This document shows, in pieces, positions 14,896 to 21,333 of a stretch of DNA of 32,749 nucleotides. The stretch is from an uncultured Oscillibacter sp. (GTDB lineage Bacteria; Bacillota; Clostridia; Oscillospirales; Oscillospiraceae), in assembly GCA_902490355.1 (NCBI GenBank), contig CABUDN010000008.1, positions 1 through 32,749 on the forward strand. The letters are read 5' to 3'. Under the pieces are notes generated by a model, which saw nothing but the letters and a program-made list of their open reading frames with translations, searched no databases and was not told where the DNA came from. Positions within the stretch are counted from its first letter, which is position 1. Every line of letters begins with the position of its first letter. A program made the position numbers and the translations under genes.

Positions 14896-17439
14896 TCAGC
14901 TGCCCAACAGGCCGGACAGGGCGGAACTCTGGGAGTTCATCTCGTTGATGAGGACCTCCAGCTGGGTGAATTTATTGGTATAATAATCGACTTTATCGGA
15001 CATTTTGTCCTGCCACTTGGAGATCTCCTCTTCCACGTCCTTCATCTGGTTGAGCAGGGTATTGTCCAGAGCGGCAGTGGGGGAATACTGGGAGCCGGCC
15101 TTCTCAATGAGAATGCCCTTGACGTCTCCGGTGGTGGCGGCGTACCGGTCTGTGACCGATTTGAGGGTCGCCATCAGGCCGTCGGTGGCGGCGCCGTTTT
15201 CCTTACTCTTGGTGAAGGCCTCCTGGACCTTATCCGGGTCACTTTCCAGGGCCTCCCGCAGAGTCTGTTCGTTGAGGGTGAGCGTGGTCAGACCGTCGGA
15301 GTAGGAGGTCTCAATGCCGATCGAGCGCAGGGTCACGCCATCGGCTCCGCTGGAGGTGATGGCATTGCGCAGGTCGTTGTAGAGGGAGGACAGATCGCTG
15401 TCCATAAACAAAATACCGGTTTTGGCCTTTTCCTCATAAGCCTCAATGGCGGAATCGCTCATGTCGGCCATGTCCTCGTCGGTCAGCGGTTCATAGGAAG
15501 AACCGTCAGACTGCTGGAGGGGCATGTCGGAATACGCGCTTTTGACTTCCTTGATGATGGCGTTGAGGTCCTCCACCATCTTTTTCACCGCATCGACGAT
15601 GGTATCCGTATCGGTTTTGCTGGTGAAGGTGACTTTGTCCGCGTCAGTGTCGGCCGTAAAGGTGCCGCTGACCGTGATGGACATGCCGTCGAGATCAAAG
15701 GTGTTGGAAGAACGGGTGAGCGTCATGTCCTGGCCGTTGACGGATACGTCAATGACGGCGTCCTGTCCCTTGGAATAGGCGTCTGCCAAATCGGTCCGCA
15801 GGGCGCCGTTTTCATCCAGAGTGGTGCCGAATAGCTGAGCGGCCAGTCCGCCGGGAGCAATTTCCACGTGACCGCCGGTGCCGGTATCCTTGGCGGTGAA
15901 GACGAACTGACCGGTGGTCTTGGAGTAGCTGACGTTGACGCCGGCCTGGGTGTTGGAGTTGATGTTGTTGATAATGGTGTTGAGCTCGGTATCCTTGGTG
16001 TAGGAACCGATCTTGACGCCGTTGATTTCCAGGTCGTACTGATAGAGAATGTTGCCGTCTTCGTCCAGGCGGTTGCCCTGGGCATCCACATCGTTGCCGT
16101 CGGCATCGACATAGAGCGGATTGCCGTCGCTGTCCTCCATGGGATCGCCGTTGTCATCGGTTTTTTGAGTGATCTTTCCAGTGCCCTTGACCGGCGTGCC
16201 GGTGAGCTTGGACCAGTCGATGCCCTTGATTTGCCCCAGAGTTTTGGTTGTGTCCAGGTACGTCGTCAGGCCGGAGCCAATGCCCAATACATCGCCCACA
16301 TCCTCGCTGGAGGCGGTGACGGCCAGGGTAGAGCCTTCGCTGGTCTGGAAGGACAGGGCTCCGCCCTCCAGGCTCGCGCTTACCCGGCCGCTGCCGAAGG
16401 CCTTTTCCAGCTGGGAGTTCAGCGCGGCGGCAAAGGCCTCGGCGGTCTTGGTGCCGCTGGAATCATCGCCGGCGACCGGCTTGATCTCCGGCAGGGTGAT
16501 GGTCTGGCTCTTGCCGTCCAGGGTAACCGTGAGGGTTTTGCCGGAGAGGTATTCGGCCGTGGGCTTTTGCTCCACAATGCCGTTGTCCAGATTCAGCTTG
16601 AAAGTGCCGGAATCGGCTTCGATCACATCATCCGGATTGAAGATCATGTCCTTGAGACTGCCGGAGACTCCGGCCAGGGAAACCTGGTTGCCTGCGCCGG
16701 ATTTGTCGTAAAACGAGACCCGGTTGCCGTCGTCAATGCTCACGCCGATCAGTTTGTCGGCACTGACCACGGAGCCGGAGCTGGTGGAAATCTGCTGATC
16801 CTTGAGCTTTTCCACAATGGCGCTCTGGAAGGCCTCGGCGTCGAAACTGCCGTCTTCCTTCTGGAACAGCTCCCGCTCGCCGAAGTCAATGGAGATGGTG
16901 CGGTCCCCGTAGTTGAGGGTCATGGAGCCGGCAAACTTGCTCAGATCCACGTTGTCGGTCAGATTTTTGATGTCCGTTTCAGCCGTGACTTTTCCGTCGG
17001 AAGCACCGCTGAGATGGTCGGCGGAGGTGGTATAGCGGGTGGCGGTGGCCAGGGCCTTGACGGCGTTGATCACCACGTTGGTGCTGGTTTTGCCGGAGGC
17101 GCTGACCAATGCAGCGTGGGTGCCGTTGGTGGTGGTGACGACGGCATTGGTGAAGAAGGTGGGACTCATCAGGTTGGTGTCGGAGTAGACATAGGAGGAG
17201 TAGTTCCGGTCAAACTCCACCAGCTTGTCGGAGATGCTCTGGATGCTCTCCTGCTGCCACTGCAGCTTGGTGTTTTTTTGCTGGAGGGACTGAATTTTCT
17301 GCTGGTAGCTCTGTACCACGCCGGAAATCAGCTCTTCGGTATCCAACCCGCTGGCAAGGCCCGAGATGATGTTGTAGGTACGGTTGCCGTAGATGCTGGA
17401 TGAGGAACTCGAACTGGACAGGCTGGTGATGGATGCCAT
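14896..17439 (-). CDS. fliD: Flagellar filament cap protein FliD (long form)
   Basis: 847-residue hook-associated protein 2, the cap on which flagellin is assembled at the filament tip. The N terminus shows the usual Ser-rich lead, SGLASGLDTEELI and a coiled-coil start (QSYQQKIQSLQQKNTKLQWQ); the C terminus again has coiled coil (LLNQMKDVEEEISKWQDKM) ending in SGLLGS. It is far longer than common FliD proteins (about 450-550 residues); the extra length is in the exposed middle part, which includes an Asp/Asn/Gly-rich segment (about residues 426-464). ATG 17439 is preceded by AAAGGAAG; 19 more codons are open upstream but carry no better site. Transcribed from a sigma-28-like promoter at 17554-17581 with a leader of about 107 bases. 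Confidence 0.95.
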   Translation of the reverse strand: MASITSLSSSSSSSSIYGNRTYNIISGLASGLDTEELISGVVQSYQQKIQSLQQKNTKLQWQQESIQSISDKLVEFDRNYSSYVYSDTNLMSPTFFTNAVVTTTNGTHAALVSASGKTSTNVVINAVKALATATRYTTSADHLSGASDGKVTAETDIKNLTDNVDLSKFAGSMTLNYGDRTISIDFGERELFQKEDGSFDAEAFQSAIVEKLKDQQISTSSGSVVSADKLIGVSIDDGNRVSFYDKSGAGNQVSLAGVSGSLKDMIFNPDDVIEADSGTFKLNLDNGIVEQKPTAEYLSGKTLTVTLDGKSQTITLPEIKPVAGDDSSGTKTAEAFAAALNSQLEKAFGSGRVSASLEGGALSFQTSEGSTLAVTASSEDVGDVLGIGSGLTTYLDTTKTLGQIKGIDWSKLTGTPVKGTGKITQKTDDNGDPMEDSDGNPLYVDADGNDVDAQGNRLDEDGNILYQYDLEINGVKIGSYTKDTELNTIINNINSNTQAGVNVSYSKTTGQFVFTAKDTGTGGHVEIAPGGLAAQLFGTTLDENGALRTDLADAYSKGQDAVIDVSVNGQDMTLTRSSNTFDLDGMSITVSGTFTADTDADKVTFTSKTDTDTIVDAVKKMVEDLNAIIKEVKSAYSDMPLQQSDGSSYEPLTDEDMADMSDSAIEAYEEKAKTGILFMDSDLSSLYNDLRNAITSSGADGVTLRSIGIETSYSDGLTTLTLNEQTLREALESDPDKVQEAFTKSKENGAATDGLMATLKSVTDRYAATTGDVKGILIEKAGSQYSPTAALDNTLLNQMKDVEEEISKWQDKMSDKVDYYTNKFTQLEVLINEMNSQSSALSGLLGS
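16048..16163 (-). other. Asp/Gly/Asn-rich repeat segment inside FliD
   Basis: About 39 codons encoding back-to-back DxxGxx / DxDGNxx units (NGDPMEDSDGNPLYVDADGN and following). Spacing resembles calcium-binding DxDxDG loops of thrombospondin type 3 or dockerin proteins. It separates two folded parts of the exposed FliD body. Confidence 0.7.
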
Positions 17440-17511
17440 AGGATGCCACTTCCTTTCTGGAAAGTTGTCCGTGCCGCAAACGCGGTTCATTGACAAAGAT
17501 ACATGTTTTGG

Positions 17512-17540
17512 TTACAATTGCGTGTAATCTGATCTAAAAT
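17512..17540 (+). promoter_or_regulatory. Sigma-A promoter of the parA-like gene
   Basis: TTACAA (17512-17517), 17-base spacer, TAAAAT (17535-17540); expected start near 17547, a leader of about 100 bases. It directly abuts the fliD promoter on the other strand. Confidence 0.7.
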
Positions 17541-17553
17541 ACTCTTCAATCAT

Positions 17554-17581
17554 ATATCGTCCGCCATGGCAAAAAAATAAG
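17554..17581 (-). promoter_or_regulatory. Sigma-28-like promoter of fliD
   Basis: On the minus strand CTTATTTTT (17581-17573), 11 bases, GACGATAT (17561-17554). The second box resembles the GCCGATAT -10 of SigD/FliA. The same pair of boxes lies upstream of cheA and flagellin. Expected start near 17547. Confidence 0.65.
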
Positions 17582-17647
17582 AGGGTCTTTGGGATTTTCG
17601 GCTTTTTTCTTCGGCCCGGCCCGGCGGACAGAAAGGAAGGCACCCAT

Positions 17648-18442
17648 ATGCCCACATCCATCATCGCCATTACCAATCAGAAGGGAGGCGTGGGGAAAAC
17701 CACCACTGCGGCGGCACTGCTGTCCTCCCTGGCCCGCCGGGGCGCCCGGGTGCTGGGCGTGGACCTGGACCCCCAGGGCAGCCTGGGGTTCAGTCTGGGA
17801 CTGGACATCGAACAGTGCACCACGATTTACGATGTGTTCCGCGGCGCAGCGGAACCGGAGGAGGCTATTACCAAGAGTGAAACATGCGACGTGCTGGCCT
17901 CCAACATCCTGCTCTCCGGAGCGGAGCTGGAATTCAACCGTCCGGGGCGGGAGTATCTGCTCAAGACTGCCCTGGCCCATCTGGAGGAGCGGTACGACTA
18001 CATCATTGTGGACACCCCGCCGGCTCTGAACCTGCTGACGGTCAACGCCTATGTGGCGGCGGACAGCCTGATAATTCCCATGGCGCCGGAGGTACTCAGC
18101 CTCCTGGGGGTTGCCCAGATCAAGGAGACCATTGAGAGCGTGCGCAGCTACTACAATCCCCGCCTGCAGGTGCTGGGCATTCTGCTCAACCGGTACAGTG
18201 CCCGGTTCAATCTCAACCGGGAGGTACTGGAGATGGCCGGGCAGATCGCCGCTCAGCTGGAGACCCGGGTCTTTGATGCGAAAATCCGGGGCAGCGTTGC
18301 CGCGGCGGAGGCTCCGGCCCATGGGGTGAGCGTGGTGGACTATGCGCCCCGGTCCAACCCGGCCCGGGATTTTGAGGCCCTTTGTGATGAGATTGCCGGC
18401 AGCCGCTTTCCCGGTACCGGCCGGACGGGAGGCGCGGAGTAA
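17648..18442 (+). CDS. ParA/Soj/MinD-family ATPase
   Basis: 264-residue deviant-Walker ATPase. Walker A KGGVGKTT (residues 12-19) with the signature Lys, Walker A' VDLDPQG (38-44), and Walker B region IIVDTPPALNLLT near 118-130. It has no N-terminal DNA-binding extension and no C-terminal MinD-type membrane helix, so it is like short Soj/ParA or ParC cargo-positioning ATPases that bind DNA as ATP dimers. No parB or parS is nearby. Placement between fliD and flagellin suggests positioning of flagellar or chemosensory machinery rather than chromosome segregation. GGAAGG precedes ATG 17648. Its stop overlaps the start of the next gene by one base. Confidence 0.92.
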   Translation: MPTSIIAITNQKGGVGKTTTAAALLSSLARRGARVLGVDLDPQGSLGFSLGLDIEQCTTIYDVFRGAAEPEEAITKSETCDVLASNILLSGAELEFNRPGREYLLKTALAHLEERYDYIIVDTPPALNLLTVNAYVAADSLIIPMAPEVLSLLGVAQIKETIESVRSYYNPRLQVLGILLNRYSARFNLNREVLEMAGQIAAQLETRVFDAKIRGSVAAAEAPAHGVSVVDYAPRSNPARDFEALCDEIAGSRFPGTGRTGGAE

Positions 18443-19389
18443 TGGCGACGAGAAAGTCCAGCCGCACCAGCAAGACCGATCACGTGCTGAGTCTGCTGGC
18501 GGGCACAGGCGGGGACCGGGAGCCTGACGCTCCGGCACCGCATCCGACGGAGGAAGAGACTGCCCCCGCCCCGGCACGCAAGCGGAAACCCTCTGCCAAA
18601 AAGGCTGTTTCCAGGACTTCGGCGCAGACGGCTCCGGAGTCTGCGCCGGAGCCGGTTCCGCCGGTGCAGGCGGTTCCGGCATCGCGGCATATGGCCCCGC
18701 CCATTCTGGAGGTGGCCCGGCTGCACAATGAGGCTCTTTCGGAGACGATCCGCCAGGCGCTGACCGACTCCTTGGAAGAAGAGCTGGCCCGGCAGGCGGA
18801 GCAGGAGCCTCCGGCCGTTCCGGCGGATCTCGCGGCGCAGCCGCCGGAAGAATCTGCCGATGTTCCGGAAGAGTCGGCGAAGGAACTCCCGGCGGATGTC
18901 CCGGCATCGGAAGAAACGCCGGTCCCGGCGGAGGAGAGCCCGACTGACCCGGCAGAGGAGCCGGCTGCGGTACCTGAACAAATTCCTGCCCCGGCGCCGG
19001 AATCTGCTCCGCCGGAGGCACCGGGTTCCGTGTCCGCCGCTGCGCAAGCGCCTGCGCCGGCATCCCCGCCGGCCGCTGCTGCGCCCGAGGAGACTTTGCC
19101 GGGACAGATGCTGCCGGATGGATCCCGGTATCTCAATGTGATGGAAATTCTGGTGGAGGAGCGGCTGGAGAAGTATGTGCGCCTGTTCGGCCTTTGCAGC
19201 TGCCCCAGGTGTCTGGCGGATGTGCGGGCCCTGGCCCTGAGCCGCCTGCCGGCCAAGTATGTGGTGCTGCCCGCCTCTGCCGTCCGGCCGATGATGAGTT
19301 TGTACCAGGCCAAGTTCGACGCCGCGGTGATTGCCCAGGTCATTCAGGCCTGCAAAACTGTTATGGAATCCCCCCGGCACGCCAGGTAA
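18442..19389 (+). CDS. ComFB-domain protein with long disordered linker
   Basis: 315-residue protein in three parts: a basic N terminus (MATRKSSRTSKTDHVLSLLA), a long Pro/Ala/Glu-rich disordered region (about 22-225) broken by one amphipathic helical piece (about 82-115, ILEVARLHNEALSETIRQAL), and a C-terminal ComFB domain from residue 230 (NVMEILVEERLEKY) with a Cys cluster C252-x-C254-x2-C257 followed by DVRALALSRLPAKYV. ComFB proteins have been reported as cyclic di-nucleotide receptors in some bacteria. The TAATG overlap with the ParA-like gene makes a coupled pair, and the basic N terminus could be the ATPase-stimulating peptide typical of ParA partners. Interaction and ligand are inferred. 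Confidence 0.85.
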   Translation: MATRKSSRTSKTDHVLSLLAGTGGDREPDAPAPHPTEEETAPAPARKRKPSAKKAVSRTSAQTAPESAPEPVPPVQAVPASRHMAPPILEVARLHNEALSETIRQALTDSLEEELARQAEQEPPAVPADLAAQPPEESADVPEESAKELPADVPASEETPVPAEESPTDPAEEPAAVPEQIPAPAPESAPPEAPGSVSAAAQAPAPASPPAAAAPEETLPGQMLPDGSRYLNVMEILVEERLEKYVRLFGLCSCPRCLADVRALALSRLPAKYVVLPASAVRPMMSLYQAKFDAAVIAQVIQACKTVMESPRHAR

Positions 19390-19395
19390 ACACAG

Positions 19396-19447
19396 TTCCC
19401 CGGAGAGGGCGGCGCAGCGGCGCGCTGTCCCCTCCGGGGAATTTTTT
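19396..19447 (+). terminator. Rho-independent terminator of the parA-comFB unit
   Basis: TTCCCCGGAG (19396-19405) pairs with CTCCGGGGAA (19432-19441) around a GC-rich inner part, followed by six T. It separates this unit from the flagellin promoter 24 bases on. Confidence 0.9.
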
Positions 19448-19469
19448 CACGGAAAATTTCAGGCAGGGA

Positions 19470-19498
19470 CTTATTTTTGGCACAAAGCCGGCCGACAT
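19470..19498 (+). promoter_or_regulatory. Sigma-28-like promoter of flagellin
   Basis: CTTATTTTT (19470-19478), 12 bases, GCCGACAT (19491-19498). The -10-like box is one base from the SigD/FliA core GCCGATAT. Expected start near 19505, giving a leader of about 138 bases. Confidence 0.65.
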
Positions 19499-19593
19499 AA
19501 GCTATGAAACGGTTGGGCCGCGGCCCCGCCGGTTCACCGCCGATCCGGCCGTCCCGTAAAGGCCTGCGGGTATGGGCGGATCCATCGATTCGA

Positions 19594-19636
19594 CGGGCGA
19601 GAAGGAACTTGCCCCGACCAGCTTTTCAAGGAGGAA
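19594..19636 (+). promoter_or_regulatory. CsrA-type binding sites in the flagellin leader
   Basis: A hairpin pairs CGGGCGAG (19594-19601) with CTTGCCCCG (19608-19616, one bulged C) and presents AAGGAA as a six-base loop. A second GGA site lies in the Shine-Dalgarno AAGGAGGAA (19628-19636), 7 bases before the ATG. A GGA in a hairpin loop plus a GGA at the ribosome site is the arrangement CsrA uses to repress hag translation in Bacillus, relieved by FliW. No csrA or fliW is in this window. Confidence 0.6.
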
Positions 19637-19642
19637 TTTTCC

Positions 19643-21133
19643 ATGCGCATTCAAAACAACATCATGGCGATGAACGCCTACCGCAACTATTCCAACAACA
19701 CCTCTGCCCTGTCCAAGAACCTGGAGAAGCTCTCTTCCGGCTATAAGATCAACCGCGCCGGCGATGACGCCGCAGGCCTTGCCATCAGCGAGAAGATGCG
19801 TGCTCAGATCACCGGCCTGGAAGGCGCTCAGAGCAACGCCAAGGACGGCATCTCCCTGGTGCAGACCGCTGAGGGTGCTCTGACCGAGGTTCACGACATG
19901 CTCAACCGCATGTACTCCCTGGCTGAGCAGTCCGCCAACGGTACCTATGAGAACGAGACCGACCGTGCCCAGCTGCAGAAGGAAGTCACCCAGCTCAAGG
20001 ACGAAATCAACCGGATTGCCGATTCTTCCAACTTCAACGGCATTCAGCTGCTGGATGGCTCCATGACCGCTGCCGAGGGCGCTACTTCCGTCACGGGTCT
20101 GGACGGCGCCGCGGTGACGGCTGCCGGCGGCGCGGCCTTCACCCAGGATCTGACCTTCACCGGCACCGTGACCGACGGTTCTACGGTTTCCATGGAGGTC
20201 AAGTACCTGGATAAGGACGGCAAGGCACAGACTGCTACCGTGACCTTCGCCGGCAAGGAGACCGCTGCCGACATGGCTTCCGCTGCCGCCACCGCCCTGC
20301 AGAGCGTCTTCGGCGACGGCTACACCGTCAGCGCTTCTTCCGGCAAGGTGACCATCAAGGCAAACGACGTGGGCGCCAACGAGACCCAGGTCTTCGGCTT
20401 CACGGTGAAGGACAGCGCGGGCGGCACGGTGACAACCTCCGTCGGTGCTGCTACCGCCGGCAAGGACAATGTGTACGGCCTGGCCTTTGGCAGCAAGAAC
20501 GTCACCGACAAGCTGACCTTCTCCGTGGACGGCCAGACCTATGAGGTGGTGACCCGCGGCCAGAAGGCCCAGGACGGCAACAAGGCCATCTACCTGGACA
20601 AGAGCACCGGCACTCTGAACGATGACGATGTGGCTTCCATTGCCCAGCAGCTCAAGGACTACGGTGTGGACGCCTCCATTGACGGCACCACCAAGACCAC
20701 CATCAACATCGCGGCTTCCGGTTCCGAGACCAAGGGCGGCCTGACCCTGCAGATCGGCGACACCAGCGACAGCTTCAACCAGCTCAACGTGTCAATCAAG
20801 GACTGCCACACCGATTCTCTGGGCATTGCGGACCTGGATATCGGCACGCAGGAGGGCGCCAAGGCGGCACTGGAGACCATTGAGAACGCCATCAACTATG
20901 TCTCCGATGTCCGTGGTACCCTGGGCGCGACCCAGAACCGTCTGGATCACACCATCAACAACCTGTCCGTCATGCAGGAGAACATCCAGGACGCGGAGTC
21001 CACCATCCGCGATACCGACGTTGCGGAAGAGATGATGTCCTACACGAAGAACAACATCCTCATCCAGTCCGCCCAGGCCATGCTGGCCCAGGCCAACCAG
21101 GTGCCCCAGGGCGTTCTGCAGCTGCTGCAGTAA
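19643..21133 (+). CDS. fliC: Flagellin
   Basis: 496-residue flagellin (hag/fliC type). Conserved D0/D1 ends: MRIQNNIMAMNAYRNY and LEKLSSGYKINRAGDDAAGL at the N terminus; LGATQNRLDHTINNL and AMLAQANQVPQGVLQLLQ at the C terminus. The middle (about residues 140-390) is the variable, Thr/Ala/Gly-rich outer domain likely exposed on the filament. The D1 stretch LNRMYSLAEQSANGTY keeps the Arg and Leu, and KEVTQ the Glu, that matter for TLR5 recognition in Salmonella flagellin. Only three codon families dominate, as expected for a highly expressed gene. A strong Shine-Dalgarno AAGGAGG precedes ATG 19643, with a long leader carrying likely CsrA sites. FliS, FliD and a glycosyltransferase are adjacent. 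Confidence 0.97.
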   Translation: MRIQNNIMAMNAYRNYSNNTSALSKNLEKLSSGYKINRAGDDAAGLAISEKMRAQITGLEGAQSNAKDGISLVQTAEGALTEVHDMLNRMYSLAEQSANGTYENETDRAQLQKEVTQLKDEINRIADSSNFNGIQLLDGSMTAAEGATSVTGLDGAAVTAAGGAAFTQDLTFTGTVTDGSTVSMEVKYLDKDGKAQTATVTFAGKETAADMASAAATALQSVFGDGYTVSASSGKVTIKANDVGANETQVFGFTVKDSAGGTVTTSVGAATAGKDNVYGLAFGSKNVTDKLTFSVDGQTYEVVTRGQKAQDGNKAIYLDKSTGTLNDDDVASIAQQLKDYGVDASIDGTTKTTINIAASGSETKGGLTLQIGDTSDSFNQLNVSIKDCHTDSLGIADLDIGTQEGAKAALETIENAINYVSDVRGTLGATQNRLDHTINNLSVMQENIQDAESTIRDTDVAEEMMSYTKNNILIQSAQAMLAQANQVPQGVLQLLQ

Positions 21134-21171
21134 TCCCTGTGACGCCGGGGACTGCAATCCCGCAAGCACAA

Positions 21172-21207
21172 GGGAAGGGGGCGGCCCGTGGGGCCGCCCC
21201 CTTTTCC
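21172..21207 (+). terminator. Rho-independent terminator of flagellin
   Basis: GGGGGCGGCCC (21177-21187), loop GTG, GGGCCGCCCCC (21191-21201), flanked by AA/TT pairs and a T run. Very stable and 43 bases after the flagellin stop. Confidence 0.92.
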
Positions 21208-21231
21208 TTAAACGATTCCTGCCCCTGGACA

Positions 21232-21272
21232 GATGAGGGCAGCGGTCCCGGGGGCGGACCGCCGCCCTCATC
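21232..21272 (+). repeat. Long imperfect hairpin between flagellin and the glycosyltransferase
   Basis: GATGAGGGC-A-GCGGTCC pairs with GGACCGC-C-GCCCTCATC: 16 pairs with one A.C mismatch and a 7-base loop. No T tract follows. A second hairpin, CCCGCC-TTT-GGCGGG (21301-21315), sits just before the ribosome site of the next gene. No clear promoter is seen here, so the glycosyltransferase may depend on read-through with these structures tuning its level. Confidence 0.6.
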
Positions 21273-21333
21273 GGCCCAAGGATGCCGATTCACTGCAATA
21301 CCCGCCTTTGGCGGGAGAAAGGACGAATTCCTT

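Noticed and set aside
19478..19492. Sigma-54-like TGGCAC-N5-CGGC in the flagellin promoter
   Set aside because: The -24 part is perfect and GG-N10-GC spacing fits, but the -12 lacks TTGC, no enhancer-binding protein is nearby, and the shared sigma-28-like boxes explain this site better.
19480..19560. Resemblance of CACAAAGCCGG to a c-di-GMP-I riboswitch core
   Set aside because: The GNRA loop, the upstream GGCAAACC element and the paired stems are missing.
19504..19746. 80-codon frame starting in the flagellin leader
   Set aside because: No ribosome site, runs out of frame into flagellin, and basic composition typical of a shadow frame.
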